A stretch of 6,076 nucleotides of DNA from the NCBI GenBank assembly GCA_915275065.1, contig CAJZGD010000157.1:1-6076 (forward strand). Reading direction: 5' to 3'. Numbering within the stretch: the first letter of the stretch is position 1; each line of letters opens with the position of its first letter. This document shows positions 1 through 6,029 of the stretch, piece by piece. A program made the translations under genes and the position numbers. The DNA comes from an uncultured Corynebacterium sp. (GTDB taxonomy: Bacteria; Actinomycetota; Actinomycetes; Mycobacteriales; Mycobacteriaceae). The notes beneath the pieces are model-generated. The model was given only the letters and a program-made list of their open reading frames with translations, searched no databases and was not told where the DNA came from.

Positions 1-2380
1 GGGCTAACCGCCGTGGCCGGGTCGCCTGTGATGGTTGGGTTTGAGGTCGGGGTGTCCGCTTCGGCCGCCCTGCCTGCCCCTGACCCCGGCCTTGGCCTTG
101 GCTTCGGGATACTCGGTGCCCCAGCGCCCCAGCTGCGGACTTCACCCATGGGGGCGCCCACCAATTGTCGTCTTGCAGCAGGTGCATCACTGCCGGGACC
201 AGCATCATTCGGATGATGGTGGCGTCGAAAAGCAGGGCGAAGATCATGCCAAAGGCAATGTATTTCATCATGACAATGTCGGAAAACCCGAACGCCCCAC
301 ACACCACAATCATGATAATGGCTGTCGCGCTGATAATCCCGCCGGTGTGGGCGGTGCCGAATTTGATGGCAACATCGGTGGCGGCGCGATGTTCGCGCGC
401 CTCCACCATGCGCGACACCAGGAACACCTCATAGTCGGTGGATAGCCCATAAATGATTGCCATGATGAGCACCAGTACTGGACTCATGAGCGGGCCCGGA
501 GTGAAGCCGAACAGGTTTGCGCCCACACCATCGACGAACATCCAAGTGAGTAGCCCAATGGTGGCGCCCATGCTCAACAGCGTCATGATGACTGCCTTTG
601 CCGGCAGCACCAGTGAGCCAAACACCAGAGCCATGAGCACGAAGGTTGCGAGCACAATATAGAAACTCATCAACGGCAGATTGTCGAACAAAGCTTCGAT
701 GGATTCGATTTCCAGGGCTGGGGTGCCACCAATGTATACCTTTACTCCAGGTGGCGGTTCTATCGCCCGGAGCTGGTCGACAACCGACTGGTTATGGGCC
801 CGATCCACGATCCCCGCCGACAGCACCGTGATGCCATCCTTCGTGGCGGAGGTGGGGGTGAACCGCCCGGTCAGGCCTTCTACCTGTGCGGCCTGTTGGT
901 ACACCTGTACGAGTTGATCGTTGTCGGCGTTGGTGACCACCAGTTTGATGGGTTCCGTGCGGAATTCGGGAAATTCTCGATCGAATGTGCTTTGTGCCGT
1001 GCGCACCTGATTGGTGGGTGGCAGGTAGGTTTCGTTGATGCCGCCGAATTCTACGCCGCCGATCGGGAGGGCCAACAACAGGAGCCCGCCGACAATGGCG
1101 CAGGTCACCCATACCGCGTGCTGCATCGACCAGTTCGGCAGCCGATACCACCAGGTTTCGCTGAGCTTTTTCGATCCCTTCGACGCCTTCGATGCCGTGG
1201 CTGGTGTGGTTATGGCAGCGTGGGAGCGGGAATGGGAGCGTGAATGCCCACGCCCCCTGGCCGGGCCACCTTGCCTGGCTCGACCCAAAGCACGGGCAAC
1301 CACCCCCGTTACCCCCGCCCACCTTGGTTGGCGCACCATGAACTTATCAATATTGTGCCCAAGCAGGCTAAATAATGCCGGCAGCATGGTCACCGACAAA
1401 ACTGCCGCCAACCCCACGGCGCTGATCGCCCCGTACGCCACCGATTTCAAAAACGCCTGCGGAAACACCAACAACCCGGACAGGGCCACCGCCACCATGG
1501 CGGCGGAAAACACCACGGTTTTGCCCGCAGTGCCGGTGGCCCGCCTGACTGCGGTGCGCACATCCTGCCCGCCACCCCGGTTGAGTTCCTCCCGAAACCG
1601 CGACACCATAAACAGCCCATAGTCGATGGCTAATCCCAACCCCAAGAGGGTCACCACCGAGTGGGCAAACACATTGACCTGCGTGAACCCGGCCAGTATT
1701 GACAGCACCCCCAGGGACCCGACGATGGACAGGCCGCCCACAATCAGCGGCATGCAGGCCGCCACCAGGGACCCAAACACAACAAGAAGCAGCAGTGCGA
1801 CTGCTGGTAGCGCGTAGAATTCGGCCCGGCTAATATCCTGGCTCATGCCCTCATCCAGGGCGTCCGCCACTGCCGTTGCCCCCGCTATCTGCGTGGATAC
1901 CCCCGGAAACATCCTGCTCGCCCCCGCAAGTTGGGCTTCGATAGCACGGAAGTCCTTCAGGGTTTGGTCCCCGTCCCCTTTTAGTGCGATTGCGGCGAAG
2001 GCGGTGCGTTTGTCTTGGCTGATGAGCCGGTCGACCCGCTTGTCGAAATAGCTGGTGATGTGGTCGATTTGGTCGGGGTGGTTAGCCATTAGGTTGGTCA
2101 GGTATTCCTGGATGTGCCCAAACTCTGGTGACTCGTCAATGGTGCCGGTTTCGGCGGTAAACAGCAGGATGACGTCACCATTATTGTCACGGCCGAATGT
2201 TCGCGTTTCGATAGCGGCGGCGGTTGTGGAGTCGGAGTTGGGATCATCCCACCCCTCTTGGCTCATGCGGTCCGAAAGCCGCATCCCGAAGGTGAGATAG
2301 AGCAGGATGATGACGGCAACAACTACAAGCGGAATAACACGTCGGTGCTGGTAGGCGAATTCACCCCAGCGAGAAAACAT
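1..2380 (-). CDS. mmpL3: MmpL3/CmpL1-type RND lipid transporter, partial (C-terminal end beyond left edge)
   Basis: Inner-membrane RND-superfamily (MMPL) transporter. By family and gene order it is the probable proton-driven exporter of trehalose monomycolate to the periplasm. I translated 793 codons from the ATG at 2380-2378 without a stop; the frame stays open to base 1, so only the very C-terminus is missing. Visible order: TM1 about 15-35, periplasmic porter domain 37-186, TM2-TM6 about 188-340, a cytoplasmic basic linker 341-417, TM7 about 421-441, second porter domain 442-565, TM8-TM12 about 570-733, then a Q/G/R/P-rich tail. Both proton-relay Asp-Tyr pairs of the family are present: LAIDYGLF (D253-Y254) in TM4 and LSTDYEVFLVSR (D649-Y650) in TM10. 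The DDNWWAPPW motif after TM12 (residues 737-745) is typical of MmpL3-like proteins. The start is the first possible one after an in-frame TAG; a weak AGAAGGG lies 11 nt upstream. It is last of the three visible operon genes. Assignment to the MmpL3 branch rather than another MmpL rests mainly on synteny. Confidence 0.93.
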   Translation of the reverse strand, partial: MFSRWGEFAYQHRRVIPLVVVAVIILLYLTFGMRLSDRMSQEGWDDPNSDSTTAAAIETRTFGRDNNGDVILLFTAETGTIDESPEFGHIQEYLTNLMANHPDQIDHITSYFDKRVDRLISQDKRTAFAAIALKGDGDQTLKDFRAIEAQLAGASRMFPGVSTQIAGATAVADALDEGMSQDISRAEFYALPAVALLLLVVFGSLVAACMPLIVGGLSIVGSLGVLSILAGFTQVNVFAHSVVTLLGLGLAIDYGLFMVSRFREELNRGGGQDVRTAVRRATGTAGKTVVFSAAMVAVALSGLLVFPQAFLKSVAYGAISAVGLAAVLSVTMLPALFSLLGHNIDKFMVRQPRWAGVTGVVARALGRARQGGPARGRGHSRSHSRSHAAITTPATASKASKGSKKLSETWWYRLPNWSMQHAVWVTCAIVGGLLLLALPIGGVEFGGINETYLPPTNQVRTAQSTFDREFPEFRTEPIKLVVTNADNDQLVQVYQQAAQVEGLTGRFTPTSATKDGITVLSAGIVDRAHNQSVVDQLRAIEPPPGVKVYIGGTPALEIESIEALFDNLPLMSFYIVLATFVLMALVFGSLVLPAKAVIMTLLSMGATIGLLTWMFVDGVGANLFGFTPGPLMSPVLVLIMAIIYGLSTDYEVFLVSRMVEAREHRAATDVAIKFGTAHTGGIISATAIIMIVVCGAFGFSDIVMMKYIAFGMIFALLFDATIIRMMLVPAVMHLLQDDNWWAPPWVKSAAGALGHRVSRSQGQGRGQGQAGRPKRTPRPQTQPSQATRPRRLA
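89..106 (-). repeat. 6-bp repeat GGCCTT x2 plus GGCTTC in the mmpL tail
   Basis: A short hexamer repeat coding, on the minus strand, for the start of a Gln-Gly-rich run (about residues 758-769) in the cytoplasmic tail after TM12. The tail then becomes Arg/Pro/Gln-rich up to the window edge. Confidence 0.55.
1170..1196 (-). repeat. 9-bp tandem repeat, three copies, inside mmpL
   Basis: TTCGATCCC, TTCGACGCC and TTCGATGCC follow one another on the plus strand. Read on the minus strand they encode a (A/G)-S-K repeat (residues 396-404) in the cytoplasmic linker between the two halves of the MmpL protein. The copies keep the reading frame. Confidence 0.75.
1221..1244 (-). repeat. 12-bp tandem repeat, two copies, inside mmpL
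   Basis: TGGGAGCGGGAA and TGGGAGCGTGAA are adjacent and differ at one base. On the minus strand they encode an H-S-R-S repeat (residues 379-387) in the same basic linker as the A/G-S-K repeat. The 12-bp unit preserves frame, consistent with slippage within a loosely constrained loop. Confidence 0.8.
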
Positions 2381-2413
2381 GGTGACAACATCCCTTCTAC
2401 CGGTCGTGCCTGC

Positions 2414-3109
2414 CTACTTGTCGGACAGCAACATGGACAGCGGTCGGAATGGCTGCAGCCAGGCCCCGGTTGCCGGCAGATTATCCAGGCTGATGCGCGG
2501 CAGCGGCTCCCGGAATACGCCGGGGATTTCCTCCAGGTCCACGAATGTGAAGGTGTCGGAGTTCACCGCCCAACTGGTGTGTTCGTGGAATCCCAAGATG
2601 GTGATAGGGATGCCTTCGTCGGCAAGCTCGGTGAGAAGTTCCCGGAAGTTTTGCCCATCCGCGCTGGCCACGATAATGCCGCGCAGCACACCTTCGGCGT
2701 GGCGGTGACGAATGTGCGCCACCATGTCCGGGTCGACGTCGGTGTCCTCGGTGAGTTTGGGCTTGGCGAACACCGCGAACCCGACATTGCGCAGCGCCTC
2801 CACCCACGGCCGGATGGCATCGGTGCCGTTTGGGGCGACATTGGTGAACACGGTGGCTTCGGCGGTGATCCGAACCCCGGTGTAGTGGGCTAATTCGCCC
2901 GCGCGGCCCAGCACCCACCTGCCGATGGCGTCAAACCGGGGTCGGTGGGCTGCGGTGGGTCGTCCCCCCAAAATGGCGCCCAACCCCATGTCGATATTGG
3001 GAGCATCCCACACCAACAGGAGCGTGTCGTCGCCCATTGGCTCGGGGGTTTCGGCTGTGGATCGTGCCGCGTGGGCGGGGTTCCCCGGATAAAATTCATT
3101 CGAACTCAT
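2414..3109 (-). CDS. NYN (LabA/PIN-like) domain protein, predicted RNase of unknown target
   Basis: A 231-residue soluble protein with a NYN fold, a PIN-like family of metal-dependent RNases. Visible acidic positions, numbered from the start chosen here: D35, N38 and D40 in LLLVWDAPNID after the first strand; an acidic cluster D122-D128 (TEDTDVDPD) before a helix; D151 in IIVASADGQNF; then LLTELADEG and the strand IPITILGF. Many NYN proteins have a D-x-D-F motif at the third site; here it reads D-G-Q-N-F, so the second acid is Asn. I chose the ATG at 3109: it overlaps the trmB stop as ATGA and has a perfect GGAGG five bases upstream (3119-3115). An ATG at 3121 would add four residues but contains that GGAGG within its own codons. 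There is no signal peptide or membrane segment. The gene lies between trmB and mmpL, the same place as Rv0207c in mycobacteria, which suggests an RNA-related role. Its substrate is unknown. Confidence 0.9.
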   Translation of the reverse strand: MSSNEFYPGNPAHAARSTAETPEPMGDDTLLLVWDAPNIDMGLGAILGGRPTAAHRPRFDAIGRWVLGRAGELAHYTGVRITAEATVFTNVAPNGTDAIRPWVEALRNVGFAVFAKPKLTEDTDVDPDMVAHIRHRHAEGVLRGIIVASADGQNFRELLTELADEGIPITILGFHEHTSWAVNSDTFTFVDLEEIPGVFREPLPRISLDNLPATGAWLQPFRPLSMLLSDK

Positions 3110-3834
3110 GTACGCCTCCATAGGAATTCGGTGATGGTGTGGTCTTGGTCTAAACCCTTGCCCTCAAACTTGGTGATGACCTGCCGGTCGGTTAATTGCG
3201 GGCAGTCCGGCCACGGCCACCCCATGTATTCCAGCTGTGGTTCTACCTCGGCGAGTTCGGCAATCCACGCAGCATAATCGGCATGATCGGTGGCAACGTG
3301 CAATACCCCACCGGGTTTGAGCCGGCTAGCGATGAGGTTTAAGACACCGGATTGAATGATGCGACGTTTGTGGTGTCGAGCCTTGGGCCACGGGTCTGGG
3401 AAGAAAATACGGACACCATCCACAGTACCTGGTTCGAACATGCGAGTGAGTACTTCTACGCCGTCGCCGCTAATCATGCGAATGTTGGTGATGTTCTCTC
3501 GCACGATGGTGCCCAGGAGTTTCGCCAGTCCAGACTTGTACAGCTCCACGGCAATGATATTGGTGTCGGCCTCGTGCGGCGCCATGGCGGCGGTCGAAGT
3601 ACCGGTGCCAGAGCCGATTTCTACAATGGTTTTCGCCCCGCTGCGCCCAAACCAGTCGTCGATGTCGATGATCCGATCGGCGAGCGTGGTGCCGAGCGTG
3701 GGCCAATATTCGTCCCAGCGGGCGGCCTGATTGTCGGTAAGCGACCCGCGCCGAAAGCTGACGCCGCTGAGTCGGGGGTAGTCCAGATCGTTATGAAAAA
3801 GCTCATTGAAGTCGGTTTGTTGCGGTCTATTCAT
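3106..3834 (-). CDS. trmB: tRNA (guanine-N7-)-methyltransferase TrmB
   Basis: Cytoplasmic SAM-dependent enzyme that methylates N7 of G46 in the variable loop of many tRNAs. The protein is 242 residues, the usual bacterial TrmB size. Sequence evidence: SAM-binding loop VEIGSGTG (71-78, with E72), a second acidic strand end at AVEL (95-98, E97), GDG (123-125) after the next strand, the family signature FFPDPWPKARHHKRR (144-158, catalytic D147), LKPGG (172-176), ATDHADY (181-187, D183), and the C-terminal TKFEGKG (221-227) that contacts the substrate in this family. All expected key residues are present. The start ATG at 3834-3832 has AGGA seven bases upstream (minus strand). It appears to be the first gene of the minus-strand cluster, with its promoter in the region shared with pck. 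Its stop overlaps the next start by four bases. Confidence 0.96.
   Translation of the reverse strand: MNRPQQTDFNELFHNDLDYPRLSGVSFRRGSLTDNQAARWDEYWPTLGTTLADRIIDIDDWFGRSGAKTIVEIGSGTGTSTAAMAPHEADTNIIAVELYKSGLAKLLGTIVRENITNIRMISGDGVEVLTRMFEPGTVDGVRIFFPDPWPKARHHKRRIIQSGVLNLIASRLKPGGVLHVATDHADYAAWIAELAEVEPQLEYMGWPWPDCPQLTDRQVITKFEGKGLDQDHTITEFLWRRT
3115..3119 (-). promoter_or_regulatory. Ribosome binding site deciding the NYN gene start
   Basis: GGAGG on the minus strand, five bases before the ATG at 3109-3107 and inside the last codons of trmB. With the ATGA stop/start overlap this indicates translational coupling from trmB. It favours the 3109 start over the upstream ATG at 3121. Confidence 0.8.
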
Positions 3835-3973
3835 GCTGGTTTCCTGTCGGTAATCGGTAGGATTCTTAAGAGTAGTGGGGGTGAAGAAATGGCGCTAACT
3901 GGCACGCCGGATCGTCACTAAGCTTGTCGACGACGGACCCTCGCGGTGGGAAAAATGACCGAAAATCACGCCA

Positions 3974-3995
3974 ATTCCCCCCTGTTTAGGGGAAT
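3974..3995. repeat. Inverted repeat ATTCCCC-N8-GGGGAAT
   Basis: A perfect 7-bp inverted repeat (3974-3980 and 3989-3995) around an 8-base spacer. It lies about 211 bases before the pck start and has no following T-run on the plus strand, so it does not look like a terminator. It could be a protein-binding dyad or a leader hairpin. Confidence 0.55.
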
Positions 3996-4024
3996 GAAAA
4001 TGTGCTGTTTCGTGGGTATTGAAC

Positions 4025-4036
4025 CCCCGAAAGGGG
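4025..4036. repeat. CCCC-GAAA-GGGG hairpin
   Basis: A perfect 4-bp G/C stem closed by GAAA, a stable GNRA-type tetraloop if transcribed in the pck direction. The flanking bases give ACCCCCG and AGGGGC, which fit the degenerate G/C-run pattern described for the corynebacterial regulator RamA (recalled consensus). Whether it works as RNA or DNA cannot be told from sequence. Confidence 0.45.
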
Positions 4037-4126
4037 CGGACGTCGATAAGCGAAAAAAGTTATTTCCGCTGTACAACGCCAGTTATGAAATAAATAGTTG
4101 TGATAAACCCACGGAATTATGACATT

Positions 4127-4140
4127 GGTCTCATTAGACC
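4127..4140. promoter_or_regulatory. Operator-like dyad GGTCT-N4-AGACC upstream of pck
   Basis: A perfect 5-bp inverted repeat separated by CATT, ending 65 bases before the pck ATG. The GT...AC arms resemble half-sites of GntR/FadR-type repressors. The position fits an operator near the transcription start, but no regulator can be named from the sequence. Confidence 0.4.
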
Positions 4141-4194
4141 CGCCTACCTGGGGGTGATTTGGTCGCTACTGTTGAAAACGGAACCAAATATGAC

Positions 4195-4200
4195 AGGAGG
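4195..4200 (+). promoter_or_regulatory. pck ribosome binding site
   Basis: AGGAGG, a full match to the anti-Shine-Dalgarno core, followed by five bases (ATTTA) and the ATG at 4206. It fixes the start of pck and suggests efficient translation. Confidence 0.9.
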
Positions 4201-4205
4201 ATTTA

Positions 4206-6029
4206 ATGTCCAAAGTGGAAATCCCGGGACTTGTAGGCGAGGCTCCCACCAAGAATGAAGCATTGTTGCATTGGATTGCTGATGCTGCAAAATTGCTTGC
4301 TCCTGACGAGGTGGTCTTCGCCGACGGTTCACGAGAAGAATGGGACCGTGTTTCCCAAAAGTTAGTGGATTCTGGAACCCTCATTCGTCTGAACGACGAA
4401 AAGCGCCCCAATTCGTTCCTGGCCCGCTCCAACCCCTCTGACGTGGCTCGGGTCGAATCACGGACATTCATTTGCTCCGCTACCGAAGAAGGCGCCGGCC
4501 CCACCAACCACTGGGTTGACCCGGACAAAATGAAAGCGGAAATGACCGAACATTTCCGGGGCAGCATGCGGGGACGCACCATGTATGTGGTGCCGTTTGG
4601 CATGGGACCGCTTGATAGCGACGACCCTAAGATCGGCGTGCAGCTGACGGACTCCGAATATGTGGTCATGTCCATGCGCATCATGACCCGCATGGGTCAG
4701 GCCGCGCTCGACCGTCTGGGTGATGGCGAATTCGTGCGTTGCCTCCACTCCGTGGGGCACCCCCTAGAGCCGGGCCAAAAGGATGTGACATGGCCCTGCA
4801 ATGACACCAAGTACATTACCCACTTCCCAGAGACCAAAGAGATTTGGTCCTATGGTTCCGGCTATGGCGGCAATGCCATCCTGGCTAAGAAGTGCTTTGC
4901 CCTGCGTATCGCCTCCATTATGGCTAGGGAAGAAGGCTGGATGGCGGAGCACATGCTCATCCTGAAGCTCACCTCCCCTGAGGGCAAGAGCTATGGTGTG
5001 GCAGCAGCCTTCCCATCGGCATGCGGTAAGACGAACCTTGCCATGATCACCCCCACCATTCCCGGCTGGAAGGCCGAAGTGGTGGGCGACGACATCGCCT
5101 GGATGCACCTGCGGGCGGATGGTCTGTACGCCATCAACCCCGAAAACGGGTTCTTCGGTGTGGCCCCCGGTACGAACTACGATTCGAACCCCATTGCCAT
5201 GCGCACCATGGAACCGGGCAACACCATGTTCACCAACGTTGCCATGACCGACGAGGGCGATATTTGGTGGGAAGGCATGACCAAGGAAAAGCCAGCTCAC
5301 CTCATCGACTGGCATGGCAATGACTGGACCCCCGAATCTGATGCTGATGCCGCTCACCCGAACTCCCGTTATGCGGTTCCGATCGAACAATGCCCGATCG
5401 TCGCACCCGAGTTCGAAGACGCTCACGGCATTAAGATCGACGCCATCCTGTTCGGTGGCCGCCGCCCCGACACCGTGCCGCTGGTGACGGAATCCTTCAG
5501 CTGGAACCACGGCACCATGATCGGCTCCCTGCTGTCCTCCGGCCAGACGGCCGCTGCCGAAGGCAAGGTTGGCGCCCTGCGCCACGACCCCATGGCCATG
5601 CTGCCGTTCATCGGCTATAACGCCGGTGAATACCTCCAGCACTGGGTGGACATGGGCAAGAAGGGCGGCGACAAGATGCCCAAGGTCTTCCTGGTCAACT
5701 GGTTCCGTCGCGGTGACGACGGTCGGTTCCTGTGGCCCGGTTTCGGCGACAACAGCCGCGTGCTGAAGTGGATCGTGGACCGCATCGAAGGTCGGGTTGA
5801 GGCCAACAAGACCGTGGTCGGCAACACTGCTCGTGCCGAGGATCTGGACCTGAGCGGCATTGATGCCCCGCTGGCTGACGTGGAAGAGGCTTTGAGCGCT
5901 CCCGCGAAGGATTGGGCGAAAGACCTTGACGACAATGAGGCCTATCTGAAGTTCCTGGGTGACAAAGTGCCTTCCGAGGTTCACGAGGAATTCGCTGCCC
6001 TGCGCAAGCGCATTGAGGACGCCCTCTAA
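4206..6029 (+). CDS. pckG: Phosphoenolpyruvate carboxykinase (GTP)
   Basis: Cytosolic gluconeogenic enzyme converting oxaloacetate and GTP to PEP, CO2 and GDP. It is the GTP-dependent class found in actinobacteria, not the ATP-dependent PckA. At 607 residues it is full length. Visible elements: SNPSDVARVESRT (75-87, substrate Arg82); GSGYGGNAILAKKCFALR (217-234; Tyr220 region and Mn-ligand lysine at 228/229); AEHML (247-251, His249 metal ligand); P-loop FPSACGKTNLAM (269-280) with the family's reactive Cys273 and Lys275/Thr276; kinase-2 VVGDDIAWM (292-300, Asp295/Asp296); NPENGFFGVAPGTN (311-324); NSRYAVP (386-392); FGGRRPDTVPLV (416-427); SFSWNHG (430-436); a mobile-lid segment around 444-454; and the guanine-binding NWFRRGDDGRFLWPGFGDN (498-516). 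All expected catalytic residues appear intact. The start is fixed by AGGAGG five bases upstream. It seems monocistronic within the window and divergent from trmB. Control by carbon source is expected from the pathway; candidate sites are listed separately. Confidence 0.98.
   Translation: MSKVEIPGLVGEAPTKNEALLHWIADAAKLLAPDEVVFADGSREEWDRVSQKLVDSGTLIRLNDEKRPNSFLARSNPSDVARVESRTFICSATEEGAGPTNHWVDPDKMKAEMTEHFRGSMRGRTMYVVPFGMGPLDSDDPKIGVQLTDSEYVVMSMRIMTRMGQAALDRLGDGEFVRCLHSVGHPLEPGQKDVTWPCNDTKYITHFPETKEIWSYGSGYGGNAILAKKCFALRIASIMAREEGWMAEHMLILKLTSPEGKSYGVAAAFPSACGKTNLAMITPTIPGWKAEVVGDDIAWMHLRADGLYAINPENGFFGVAPGTNYDSNPIAMRTMEPGNTMFTNVAMTDEGDIWWEGMTKEKPAHLIDWHGNDWTPESDADAAHPNSRYAVPIEQCPIVAPEFEDAHGIKIDAILFGGRRPDTVPLVTESFSWNHGTMIGSLLSSGQTAAAEGKVGALRHDPMAMLPFIGYNAGEYLQHWVDMGKKGGDKMPKVFLVNWFRRGDDGRFLWPGFGDNSRVLKWIVDRIEGRVEANKTVVGNTARAEDLDLSGIDAPLADVEEALSAPAKDWAKDLDDNEAYLKFLGDKVPSEVHEEFAALRKRIEDAL

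Larger units (their letters stand above)
3835..4205. promoter_or_regulatory. Divergent trmB/pck intergenic regulatory region
   Basis: These 371 bp hold no convincing gene and must carry the promoters of both divergent units. It looks less G+C-rich than its flanks, especially 4045-4135. Contents: a poor trmB promoter candidate on the minus strand (TTAGCG at 3898-3893, 18-bp spacer, TACTCT at 3874-3869); two inverted repeats built on C and G runs (3974-3995 and 4025-4036); a bulged inverted repeat AGCG...CGCT (4049-4070); a dyad at 4127-4140; a single G5 run (4150-4154); and the pck ribosome binding site. A TATGAA at 4084-4089 could be a pck -10 element, but no good -35 precedes it, so I do not call a pck promoter precisely. 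A 55-codon plus-strand frame (3955-4122) also crosses the region; see findings. Confidence 0.75.

Noticed and set aside
792..1322. A 176-codon minus-strand frame inside mmpL
   Set aside because: It is on the same strand but in another frame from the continuous MmpL translation, which carries coherent transmembrane and porter sequence throughout. The shadow product is an Arg/Gly/His-rich string without domains.
2301..2391. Short frame from an ATG at 2391 (minus strand) overlapping the mmpL start
   Set aside because: It would end within about 23 codons and its start abuts the AGAAGGG with no spacer. The ATG at 2380 gives the conserved MmpL N-terminus.
35..2893. Numerous plus-strand frames of 60-211 codons across the mmpL and NYN region
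   Set aside because: All lie opposite genes with conserved motifs; none has a recognisable product or a convincing ribosome binding site.
4025..4060. CCCCGAAAGGGG followed by an A-run as an intrinsic terminator
   Set aside because: A plus-strand terminator needs a following T-run; the downstream run is A (4053-4058). On the minus strand the T-run would precede the stem.
4099..4114. TGTGA at 4099-4103 as a GlxR (CRP-type) site
   Set aside because: Only the left half matches TGTGA-N6-TCACA; the right half reads CACGG.
4764..5984. A 406-codon open frame on the minus strand opposite pck
   Set aside because: It is exactly antisense to a full-length, motif-complete PEP carboxykinase. Long antisense frames arise from codon bias in G+C-rich genes, and its translation shows no recognisable domain.
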